Shown here piece by piece: positions 35,053-42,630 of a stretch of 64,000 nt of DNA. The DNA is taken from NCBI GenBank assembly GCA_020634975.1, contig JACKAQ010000001.1:744001-808000 (forward strand), read 5' to 3'. Within the stretch, counting starts at the first letter, position 1, and each line of letters begins with the position of its first letter. The notes below the pieces were generated by a model. It searched no databases. It saw only the letters and a list, made by a program, of their open reading frames with translations, and was not told the DNA's origin. The position numbers and the translations under genes were made by a program. The DNA comes from JACKAQ01 sp020634975 [NCBI: Calditrichia bacterium]. Its GTDB lineage: Bacteria > Calditrichota > Calditrichia > RBG-13-44-9.

Positions 35053-35970
35053 GTGAAGGCTATTGAAACCCAAAACCTTAGCCGGTTTTATCAAAAAGGT
35101 AACATAAAAGCGTTGGATGGTGTGTCGTTGACAACCGAGGCTGGCACCATTTTCAGCCTGTTAGGACCCAACGGCGCCGGTAAAACAACCCTCATCAAAC
35201 TGTTGCTGGGCATCGTTTTTCCGACGGCCGGCAATGCAACGATTTTTGGCAAACCGATCAGCGATATTTCAATTCATAACGATATTGGCTATCTGGCGGA
35301 AAATCACCGTTTCCCGGAATTTTTGACAGCCAACGAAATCCTGTATTATTACGGAAAACTGAACGGCCTAAACAAAGCAACTTTGCATCAGCGAATGCCG
35401 GGATTGTTCAAGCTGGTGAATCTGGAAGGGTGGGAAAACACCAAAATCCGCAAGTTTTCCAAAGGCATGTTGCAGCGTCTGGGCATTGCGCAGGCGTTGA
35501 TCAACGAACCCAAAATGCTGTTTTTGGACGAACCGACCGACGGCATCGATCCGGTGGGACGCCGGGAAGTGCGCGATTTGTTGAAAAAGCTGCGGGATCA
35601 GGGCAAAACCATTTTTTTGAATTCCCATCTGCTTTCGGAAGTTGAACGCATTTCCGATGAAATCGCTATCTTGAAAAAGGGAAAACTGGTGCGGCAGGGC
35701 AGCCTGGAATCGCTGATTTCCCGCGATCACCATTATGATTTGCTGGTTGAAAGCGAACCTTCGGCTGTTACGCCCATTTGCGAACAACTTTCTGTGCCCG
35801 TCACCGCACAAAACGGGCATTTGTCAATTGCGATAAAAGATACGGCACAACTGAATGCGCTGATCGATGAATTGCGCAGCGCAGCCGTGAAAATTCGCGG
35901 CATCATCCCCCAAAAAATTTCGCTGGAAGATTATTTTATTGAAGTTATCGAATCAAAGGAATCGCAATGA
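35053..35970 (+). CDS. ABC transporter ATP-binding protein
   Basis: The 305-residue product starts at a GTG with AAAGGA upstream. Walker A is GPNGAGKTT (38-46), the signature is FSKGM (135-139, a variant of LSGGQ) and Walker B is MLFLDE (155-160), followed by the PTDGIDPVGRRE segment typical of exporters with a separate membrane subunit. A C-terminal regulatory-like domain of about 80 residues follows. It overlaps the permease start by four bases (ATGA). The substrate is unknown. Confidence 0.92.
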   Translation: MKAIETQNLSRFYQKGNIKALDGVSLTTEAGTIFSLLGPNGAGKTTLIKLLLGIVFPTAGNATIFGKPISDISIHNDIGYLAENHRFPEFLTANEILYYYGKLNGLNKATLHQRMPGLFKLVNLEGWENTKIRKFSKGMLQRLGIAQALINEPKMLFLDEPTDGIDPVGRREVRDLLKKLRDQGKTIFLNSHLLSEVERISDEIAILKKGKLVRQGSLESLISRDHHYDLLVESEPSAVTPICEQLSVPVTAQNGHLSIAIKDTAQLNALIDELRSAAVKIRGIIPQKISLEDYFIEVIESKESQ

Positions 35971-36788
35971 AACTGCTCGCTATCATTCAATTAACATTTC
36001 GGGAATCGCTCGCCAAAAAAACTTTTCTGGCGTTTTTGGCAATTTCCACACTGGTTTGCCTGTTGTTTATTTTCGCGCTGAATCTGGATATTGTAGACGG
36101 GCTGACCACCGGCATTTCGCTGTTTGGTCAGGAAATAAATGAAAGTGTGGACATCGCAGAATTTGTGATTATTGCACAAAGCATCATCGCGGTTGCGCTG
36201 TTTACCGGCGGCGTTTTTATGTCACTGTTTGCAACCAGCGGTTTGGTGCCCAGTTTTCTGGAAAAAGGAACGATCGATCTGCTCATTTCCAAACCGTTGA
36301 AACGCTGGGAAATTTTGCTCGGTCGCTACCTCGGCGCAGTTTCGATTGTCGCATTCAATATTTTTTATCTGGTGCTTTTTTCGTGGCTGATTTTATCACT
36401 AAAAACTGGTGTCTGGAATTGGGGATTTTTGCTTGCCGCCGTGATGATTGTAGTAACATTTTCGATTTTATTTTCGCTGATGACATTTTTGGGCATCGTT
36501 GTGCGCAGCGGTGCGTTTTCGCTGATGCTCACTTACATGATTTTATTTTTCAGCCCGATGCTGTTGCAACGCGATCAAATTTATGCGCTATTATCCAGTA
36601 AATATTACGGTTACGTGCTGGACGGATTGTATCATTTTCTGCCAAAAGTGGCGGAACTCGGCAGAATTACCGGCGATCTGGTTCGCGGCGTGCCGGTTCA
36701 TTCGTGGGTACCGTTGGCAACTTCAACGGGTTTCGGTGTATTTATGCTGGGTGTGGCAGTGCTTATTTTTCAGCGAAAAAATTTCTGA
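35967..36788 (+). CDS. ABC-2 type transporter permease
   Basis: The 273-residue product has about six hydrophobic segments, beginning FLAFLAISTLVCLLFIFAL and ending VPLATSTGFGVFMLGVAVLIF. The conserved FLEKGTIDLLISKPLKRWEILLGRYLG block is typical of ABC-2/NosY-like permeases. It is translationally coupled to the ATPase gene. The pair would form an exporter or membrane-remodelling ABC complex. Confidence 0.88.
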   Translation: MKLLAIIQLTFRESLAKKTFLAFLAISTLVCLLFIFALNLDIVDGLTTGISLFGQEINESVDIAEFVIIAQSIIAVALFTGGVFMSLFATSGLVPSFLEKGTIDLLISKPLKRWEILLGRYLGAVSIVAFNIFYLVLFSWLILSLKTGVWNWGFLLAAVMIVVTFSILFSLMTFLGIVVRSGAFSLMLTYMILFFSPMLLQRDQIYALLSSKYYGYVLDGLYHFLPKVAELGRITGDLVRGVPVHSWVPLATSTGFGVFMLGVAVLIFQRKNF

Positions 36789-36870
36789 GTTGCTTCCGGC
36801 AACAATTCCCGCATCGTTCCGTAAACGAATACATTGTTGAAATTACCCATTTTTGAAAAGGAGTTTTACG

Positions 36871-37851
36871 ATGAAAATTTTAATGAAAATAACTTTTTTG
36901 GCAATTGCCGCAGTCTTTTTCTGGCAATGTTCAACCGATAAAACCGAACAATTGAGCTCAGAAATGACAACCGAACTTTCCCGGATGCCCTTGCAGGACG
37001 AGATGGCGTTAGGATTTGCCAACCTCGCAGAACTGCGTGAAAGCAGCATGTTTGCGGAAATCCGCGACTCCATTTTTACCAAAATGGACCGGGAAAACGA
37101 ATTCCGCGATTTTCTCACCGAAACCCAATTCGATGTCCGCAAAGATGTGGACAATGTTTACGTATCGATAATGCCGCAGGTGCACAAAGAGCCAAAAATG
37201 CTGGTGGTTGCGGTGGGTAATTTTAACGCAGAACGCCTTTCCGAATTTATTCGCGAAAAAGATTCCGAAGACCGCCTGACAGAAACAACCGTTGGTAATC
37301 ACAAGCTGTTTTTGATGGCAGAACGCCAGAAAGCGCTTTGCTTTGCAGATGCCAACCACGTGGTTTTCGGCAACGAAGATTTGGTGAAAGAGTGGCTGAA
37401 TCTCGCCAAAAATCCCGATCCGGCGCGGAAAGATGCCATCGCCAACCGGCTCGCGAATGTCAAATACAAAAGCGGTATGTGGATGACCGCCAACGCCCAA
37501 TCGATGATCGATGAAATGATGGATAACATGCCGGAAAATTTACCGGAAGAGCGGTTGCGCACCCTATTTTCGGTTGATCAGGTAGCTTTTTCAGCGGCAA
37601 TTGATCAGTCGATGAGTATTGACGGCGTTGGATTTTTCAAAAATAATCAGGATGCTGAACTTGTTCGCGATATGGCGAAAGGCGCACTCGCCGGGTTCAA
37701 ATTGTCGCTCGACGGCAATCGCGAAGCCATCGATGTTATCAATAAAATTGACATCACCACAGAAAATGGTTCTGTTCGAATGAACGCCAAATTTACGCAA
37801 AATGACATCCAGACCTTGGCGAAACAGCGCCAGCGTTACGCCATGCACTAA
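36871..37851 (+). CDS. Lipoprotein of unknown function after the ABC exporter
   Basis: The ATG at 36871 has AAAGGAG six bases upstream. The 326-residue product has a lipobox (FFWQC, then STDKTEQ). The mature part is a soluble alpha/beta protein with repeats of a DUF3352-like flavour (PKMLVVAVGNFNAERLSEFI...VGNHKLFLMAERQKALCFADANHVVFGNEDLVKEWLN), in which predicted sequence 'levels' are compared. I would not assign a function. It follows the permease by 82 bases and is ended by a strong terminator, so the three genes probably form one operon. Confidence 0.7.
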   Translation: MKILMKITFLAIAAVFFWQCSTDKTEQLSSEMTTELSRMPLQDEMALGFANLAELRESSMFAEIRDSIFTKMDRENEFRDFLTETQFDVRKDVDNVYVSIMPQVHKEPKMLVVAVGNFNAERLSEFIREKDSEDRLTETTVGNHKLFLMAERQKALCFADANHVVFGNEDLVKEWLNLAKNPDPARKDAIANRLANVKYKSGMWMTANAQSMIDEMMDNMPENLPEERLRTLFSVDQVAFSAAIDQSMSIDGVGFFKNNQDAELVRDMAKGALAGFKLSLDGNREAIDVINKIDITTENGSVRMNAKFTQNDIQTLAKQRQRYAMH

Positions 37852-37875
37852 CCCGTTTTCCCGTTAGAAACCTGC

Positions 37876-37918
37876 AAACCCGGCATTTCCGCGATGATGT
37901 GCCGGGTTTCTTTTTTTA
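37876..37918 (+). terminator. Intrinsic terminator after the ABC/lipoprotein operon
   Basis: AAACCCGGCA at 37876-37885 pairs perfectly with TGCCGGGTTT at 37900-37909, and the run CTTTTTTTATT follows. Confidence 0.9.
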
Positions 37919-37973
37919 TTGTATCCCCGACAATTTTGCGTTTTATTGCGAATTGAATTTATGGAGAACAGCG

Positions 37974-38528
37974 TTGGAACCACTGGAAATCATCAATAAA
38001 TATTACCAACCGGGATCGCAGCTGCATGAAATTTTGCTGATCCACAGCCAACTGGTTACCCAAAAAGCATTATGGCTGGCCAAAAAAGTGGCGCATTTAT
38101 CGCCGGATGTACAGTTTATCCGCGAAGCCGCGATGTTGCACGATATCGGGATTATCCACACAAACGCGCCGGGCATCGCCTGTTTTGGGGACGCGCCGTA
38201 TATTCAACACGGCATTATCGGGCGGGAAATATTGGAGAAAGAAGGCTTGCCAAAACACGCGCTGGTTTGCGAACGGCACACCGGCGTCGGTATTTCGCGG
38301 ACAGATATCGCTGCCAAAAACTGCCCCTCTCCCGACCGCGATTTACTGCCGGTTTCTATCGAAGAACAGATTATTTGTTTGGCGGATAAATTTTATTCGA
38401 AAACGCCCGCTAAATTACGCAATGAAAAATCGCTGGCAAAAGTGCGCAACAGCATCGCAAAACACGGTGAAAGCAAATTGCAGACATTGAACAATTGGCT
38501 GGACTTTTTTGGAGTGGAAGATTCATAA
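37974..38528 (+). CDS. HD-domain phosphohydrolase, probable TTG start
   Basis: The 184-residue protein starts at a TTG seven bases after GGAG; the longer frame begins inside the preceding terminator and is unlikely. Metal ligands of an HD domain are visible: His24 (LIHSQ), the His56-Asp57 pair (LHDIG), a later IQHG and ERHTG, and a distal Asp (LADKFYSK). It resembles the small HDIG proteins called TIGR00295. It probably acts on a nucleotide or another phosphorylated compound in the cytoplasm. It stands alone between two terminators. Confidence 0.8.
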   Translation: MEPLEIINKYYQPGSQLHEILLIHSQLVTQKALWLAKKVAHLSPDVQFIREAAMLHDIGIIHTNAPGIACFGDAPYIQHGIIGREILEKEGLPKHALVCERHTGVGISRTDIAAKNCPSPDRDLLPVSIEEQIICLADKFYSKTPAKLRNEKSLAKVRNSIAKHGESKLQTLNNWLDFFGVEDS

Positions 38529-38591
38529 ACGGGTTCACATATGCGAACAAAAAAGTTTCGCATTAACACAAAATGCAGATATTCATAAAAC

Positions 38592-38621
38592 AAAAAAGGC
38601 ATGTGCGAACATGCCTTTTTT
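38592..38621. terminator. Bidirectional intrinsic terminator
   Basis: AAAAAAGGCATGT and ACATGCCTTTTTT are exact 13-base arms around GCGA. It sits between convergent genes (the HD protein ending at 38528 and the zinc-ribbon protein ending at 38645) and has a U-run in both directions. Confidence 0.92.
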
Positions 38622-38644
38622 GTAAACTATGAAAAACCAAAAGG

Positions 38645-39031
38645 TTAACGCCCTCTGAGAGTTGGCAGGCTTATCGGCGCCTGGTCACTCACACCAACGG
38701 TTCCATTGGAATTATATTTGAGCTTCCGTTTTTCACCAATATTTCCACAAACCAGGCATTGATACATTTCACCTTTGTGCCCGTAAGGCCGACCTCGCCG
38801 GTGTTTTCCGCAGCTTTCGCACTCCGGATATCCTAAAACAATCCCCGGATCCTGTTTCCAGCCGCTAAAGGACATATCATATTCATCACGAATAAAAATG
38901 TCCAGCTCATCTTTGGTACAACCCAACTCTCCGGCGATTTTCGAAGCTGTGTGGCTTGTGGCAATCACACAATTCTCCTTCCGAACGTAATTGGACAATC
39001 GTTCACGAAGTTTTCGTTTGGTCATTTGCAT
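38645..39031 (-). CDS. Small zinc-ribbon protein, unknown
   Basis: The 128-residue product has two Cys pairs (CESC and CLVC, about 18 residues apart) forming a likely zinc ribbon at about 72-96, preceded by a helical, possibly helix-turn-helix-like segment (TASKIAGELGCTKDELDIFI). AAAGGAG lies before two possible ATGs (39031 and 39025). I do not recognise the family; nucleic-acid binding would be a reasonable guess. It is followed by the bidirectional terminator and preceded by a 217-base gap. Confidence 0.6.
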   Translation of the reverse strand: MQMTKRKLRERLSNYVRKENCVIATSHTASKIAGELGCTKDELDIFIRDEYDMSFSGWKQDPGIVLGYPECESCGKHRRGRPYGHKGEMYQCLVCGNIGEKRKLKYNSNGTVGVSDQAPISLPTLRGR

Positions 39032-39248
39032 CGATCTCCTTTACGTAAATTAAACTTTTCCCATGGGACATTCCGTCAAATGAGATTTCGTCAAGAACCC
39101 TCGTAACTAACCGTATTTCTGATTTTTCCGTCCGTGTATTTTAAAAGGCAGTGGAGCAGAATTCCGTTTGTGCAATAGATTAATTTAATAGAAAAACCTG
39201 ATTTTGTTGTGATCTACAACCGCTTTTGCCCGACATCGTTTTCAGGAA

Positions 39249-39458
39249 TCACTGACGTTTCAGAATTTTTCGCACCAGAAAAGTAACGAGTGCGGCGTCA
39301 TCCAGAAAACCGAGCGGTCCGATCAGCGCCTCCGGCAATAAATCGATCGGCGAAAGCACATAAACCGCTACCAAAACAATTAATCCCAACAAACTTTTGC
39401 GAGGTTTATTCACCACTTTTGGTTCGCTCTGGAAAACTTCTTCTGCTTTTGCAGCCAT
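39249..39458 (-). CDS. DUF1232 (YkvA-like) small membrane protein
   Basis: The 69-residue product carries the DUF1232 signature YVLSPIDLLPEALIGPLGFLDDAALVTFL in a hydrophobic region. An AAGGAG site fits the ATG at 39458 better than the adjacent ATG at 39461. It lies 14 bases after the moeA stop, so the two are probably co-transcribed, though their functions are not known to be linked. Confidence 0.82.
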   Translation of the reverse strand: MAAKAEEVFQSEPKVVNKPRKSLLGLIVLVAVYVLSPIDLLPEALIGPLGFLDDAALVTFLVRKILKRQ

Positions 39459-39472
39459 CATAAACTCCTTAT

Positions 39473-40678
39473 TTATATCATTTTAAGGACTTCTGTTTGA
39501 ACCCCTTTCTGCAGGGTTTGGCCAGCGGGCAACACAATAAATCCGCTGGCATTGCTCACGGATGTCAGCATATGCGACGCCTGTTTTTCCTGCGGCGAAA
39601 CGATCGGCAAACTGTCTGTTGGATATTGGCAGTTCACGCGGAAAAGTTGGTCACGGTCCAATCGGTTTTCCAATTGTGCCGCAAGAACACCCGTAAAACG
39701 CCGGTGACTGAATCCTGTTCCGTTGGCAAACCGCAAAACGGGTTGAACATAATATAAAAAACACATATACGCCGAAACCGGATTCCCCGGCAAACCGAAC
39801 AACAGTGTTTTGGCAGCTCTGGCAAAATACAGCGGCTTGCCCGGTTTTTGACGGACACGCCAGAAAATAGTTTCAAATCCGCATTCCTGAGCGGCTTTTT
39901 TGACCAAATCGTGCGGTCCAACAGAAACGCCACCGCTGAACAAAATGACATCTGCAACAGCCGATGCATGTTCGATTGCGGCAACCGTTGCGGAAAAATC
40001 ATCGCCAACACGTTGGCGCGAGACTACTTTTCCGCCAAATTTTTGGGCGGCAGCAGCCAGCATAATACCGTTGGAATCCCGGATTTGCCCCGCAGCCGGT
40101 GTCTGCGCAACATCAACCAGCTCGGTTCCGGTACCGATAATTGCCACTCGCGGACGCCGGTAAACGGCAACCGTTGCTGCGCCTTGCGATGCGGCAACCG
40201 CTATTTGCGCCGGATTGAGCACAGTTCCGACGGGCAATAATTCTGTTCCGGCGGTGTATTCTTCTCCGGCGAACCGCAAATGCTGGTGGCGGTTGTTCAC
40301 TTTTTTGACGATCACTGTTTGCTCATGAATTTCGGTATTCTCAATGGGCACCACCGTATCCGCACCGTTGCCAACCATCGCGCCGGTGCTGATGCGCATG
40401 GCTTCGCCGGATTGCAGATGCGCAGCGGCAGGAACGCCCGCCCGGCTTTCGCTGGTTATTTGCAGCTTCACCGGTTGTGCTTCCGTGGCAAACTGCACAT
40501 CGTCCCAACGAACGGCAAAACCATCCATCGCACTGTTGGTAAATTGGGGCATCGGTTCTGTTGCAAAAACGGGCTGCGCCAACACCCGTTCGATGGCATC
40601 TTCCAGCGAAATATCTTCAGTTTGCGGTTGAGGAAGGACGGTTTTAACGAGATCAAGTGCCTCTTGAATTGAGATCAT
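39473..40678 (-). CDS. moeA: Molybdopterin molybdenumtransferase
   Basis: The 401-residue product inserts molybdate into adenylylated molybdopterin during molybdenum-cofactor synthesis. Family landmarks include MPQFTNSAMDGFAVR near the N-terminus, GTGTELV, FSGGVSVGPHDLVK and LPGNPVSAYMCF. The length fits the family (about 400). No other cofactor gene is nearby in the window. It implies that the organism makes molybdoenzymes. Confidence 0.93.
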   Translation of the reverse strand: MISIQEALDLVKTVLPQPQTEDISLEDAIERVLAQPVFATEPMPQFTNSAMDGFAVRWDDVQFATEAQPVKLQITSESRAGVPAAAHLQSGEAMRISTGAMVGNGADTVVPIENTEIHEQTVIVKKVNNRHQHLRFAGEEYTAGTELLPVGTVLNPAQIAVAASQGAATVAVYRRPRVAIIGTGTELVDVAQTPAAGQIRDSNGIMLAAAAQKFGGKVVSRQRVGDDFSATVAAIEHASAVADVILFSGGVSVGPHDLVKKAAQECGFETIFWRVRQKPGKPLYFARAAKTLLFGLPGNPVSAYMCFLYYVQPVLRFANGTGFSHRRFTGVLAAQLENRLDRDQLFRVNCQYPTDSLPIVSPQEKQASHMLTSVSNASGFIVLPAGQTLQKGVQTEVLKMI

Positions 40679-40756
40679 TCAGTTAATCCAAAAACAAATT
40701 GTAATACGTTAAATTTGCGATGTTTAGTTGCTCAGCAGATACGGGAACACCGAAAT

Positions 40757-41206
40757 CTACTCAGCCGAACGGCTAAGTTGATACAGCAATTCCTCCGGTG
40801 AAACCACCTTCACTGAGTCATCCGGATAATGTTCCGGCGTACGCGTTACGATCATTTTGCAGTGGCTGAAAATGGCTGAATACAGCATCAGCGCCGTATC
40901 AAAATCTTCCATTTCCGAGCTGCGGGCAGCAACGAACAACTCTTTGCTGAGCGATGCGATCTCAAAATTTGCCAAAAACCAGTCGATCACATCTTCCGCC
41001 TGCTGTGCGGCAGCGTTGTCACGCAATTTCCGGTAGATGGAAACAATCGCGAATCCGGGCAAAACGCCCAATATTTCGCGAGATAGCACTTTGCTAACCA
41101 ACTCTGACGAAGTTGTGTTGTGCGGCGGTTTTTTTTCCAGAACGTCTTCGATAATGTGAATATCGATCAACACTTTCAACGGTTTTTCAGAAGATGATTC
41201 CGGCAT
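40757..41206 (-). CDS. PIN-domain protein without a visible antitoxin
   Basis: The 149-residue product starts at an ATG (41206) after GGAG; a TTG at 41236 would add ten residues. It shows the PIN layout: VLIDIHIIEDVLEK at the N-terminus, MEDFDTALMLYSAI in the middle and a final MIVTRTPEHYPDDSVKVVSPEELL. The usual third acidic residue (often Asp in 'TRNxxDF') is replaced by Glu/His. No small antitoxin gene is seen on either side, so it may be an RNase outside a toxin-antitoxin pair. Confidence 0.75.
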   Translation of the reverse strand: MPESSSEKPLKVLIDIHIIEDVLEKKPPHNTTSSELVSKVLSREILGVLPGFAIVSIYRKLRDNAAAQQAEDVIDWFLANFEIASLSKELFVAARSSEMEDFDTALMLYSAIFSHCKMIVTRTPEHYPDDSVKVVSPEELLYQLSRSAE

Positions 41207-41349
41207 TTTGCCAATATCTCCGGTTGGATTTACCAATAGTTCAACACCGCAATTTACTGCATGAACCCATCGGTTGATGCAGATTTTTCATAAAATTCAA
41301 TATAAGGGATAATCTTGCGGATGGAAACCTATTTCTTAGAGAGTTGGAT

Positions 41350-41790
41350 TTACAACTGTTTGCGCATCACAATAGCGTCTTCCCCGTCGCGGTAATAGCC
41401 GCGCCGGATGCGCAACGGAATAAACCCGAACGATTCGTACATCCGGATGGCAGTGTCATTATCTTTACGCACTTCCAGCAACACGTAATCTGCACCGTCG
41501 CTCATTCCCAAAATGGCTTTCAGCAAAAATTTGCCCCAGCCTTTTCCCTGATTTTCCTGCCGGATGCCAATGGTTGCAATGTGAAATTCGTTGAAAACAT
41601 GCCAGGCGACAGCATGCCCGATAATTTCGCCCTCAAGTTCCAGCACAATTGGCAGCGAAAAACGGTTTTCCTTTATTTCGTAAATGTAGCTTTTGCGCGT
41701 CCAGGCTTCCGAAAAAATCTGATGTTCGATGGCCATAACTGCGTCCAGATCTTCCAGACGCATCGTGCGGATCAGCGGCTGACCGTTCAT
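41350..41790 (-). CDS. rimI: Ribosomal protein bS18-alanine N-acetyltransferase
   Basis: The 146-residue product is a GNAT enzyme that acetylates the N-terminus of ribosomal protein S18. The acetyl-CoA loop (RQENQGKGWGKFLL) and C-terminal LEVRKDNDTAIRMYESFGF...R..YY are typical of RimI. The ATG overlaps the tsaB stop by four bases (ATGA), with AAGGGG inside tsaB, so the two are translationally coupled. The tsaB-rimI pair is common in bacteria. Confidence 0.9.
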   Translation of the reverse strand: MNGQPLIRTMRLEDLDAVMAIEHQIFSEAWTRKSYIYEIKENRFSLPIVLELEGEIIGHAVAWHVFNEFHIATIGIRQENQGKGWGKFLLKAILGMSDGADYVLLEVRKDNDTAIRMYESFGFIPLRIRRGYYRDGEDAIVMRKQL

Positions 41791-42473
41791 GATGCCCCTT
41801 TGAATGCGCGGATATACATGGGTTCGCAACTTGCGGTATCGCTTAGTTCACCGTTTTGGAATCGCTGAAATCCGAGGGAATGCAGCGCCCACAGCTGCGG
41901 ATAGGCTGCCGCCGGATTTGCAAGCTGCGAGCCATTCGGCAGATTGTTCAGCAGCTCCGCTGCCATTGAATTTGCATCGTTTCCGGCAACCAGATGTGGC
42001 GTTTGGCAAAATGATTGCAACGCTTCCGGTGCCAGCATCTCGTATTCGCTTTCGCGATTTAACACGTTGTTTTTCCATAAATAACGTGCCGCAAACATTT
42101 CACCGCGATGCGCATCGATCACCGACAAAACTGGCATCGATTGTGCACCGGTTTGATACGCCCACACATCCAGCGTTGGCACTTCGATGATTGGTTTTTG
42201 CAGCGCATGCGCCACGCCTTTGGCGACGCTGTAACCGATCCGCAATCCCGTAAACGATCCGGGTCCGGCGGAAACGACGACACCTGCCAAATCACCGGCT
42301 TCAATTCCGGCAATTTCCAAGGCCTCATTTACAAAACGGGAGAGCACCCGCGAATGAATGTTTTTGATGCCCGCCGCCAATTCGATCAGTAGTTGGTCGT
42401 TGTTGGCAATGCCCACCGCACAGGTGATGCCACTGGTTTCAATTCCTAACAAATACGCCGGTTGTTTGATCAT
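41787..42473 (-). CDS. tsaB: tRNA threonylcarbamoyladenosine synthesis protein TsaB
   Basis: The 228-residue product belongs to the ASKHA fold and works with TsaD and TsaE to make t6A37 in tRNA. ILGIETSG near the N-terminus and VVSAGPGSFTGLRIGYSVAKG are diagnostic. It is upstream of and overlaps rimI. Confidence 0.92.
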   Translation of the reverse strand: MIKQPAYLLGIETSGITCAVGIANNDQLLIELAAGIKNIHSRVLSRFVNEALEIAGIEAGDLAGVVVSAGPGSFTGLRIGYSVAKGVAHALQKPIIEVPTLDVWAYQTGAQSMPVLSVIDAHRGEMFAARYLWKNNVLNRESEYEMLAPEALQSFCQTPHLVAGNDANSMAAELLNNLPNGSQLANPAAAYPQLWALHSLGFQRFQNGELSDTASCEPMYIRAFKGAS

Positions 42474-42573
42474 TTATTGCGATTCCAAAAAGAACAGTTT
42501 TGATTATCAGATTTAGGTTGGGGAATTATCGCAATGAATGAACGCGAAATCAATATCTTTTGCACATTGCGCC

Positions 42574-42602
42574 ACAAAAAAAGGGCGTGGTGTCACGCCC
42601 TT
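42574..42602 (-). terminator. Intrinsic terminator of the PQQ-propeller gene
   Basis: AAGGGCGTG at 42581-42589 and CACGCCCTT at 42594-42602 pair perfectly around a 4-base loop; in the minus direction a run of seven T residues follows. Confidence 0.88.
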
Positions 42603-42630
42603 CGGATGTTGATTCAATAAATTGCTGCTG

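Noticed and set aside
40757-41236. Toxin-antitoxin module
   Set aside because: Only the PIN-like protein is present; no antitoxin-sized gene adjoins it.
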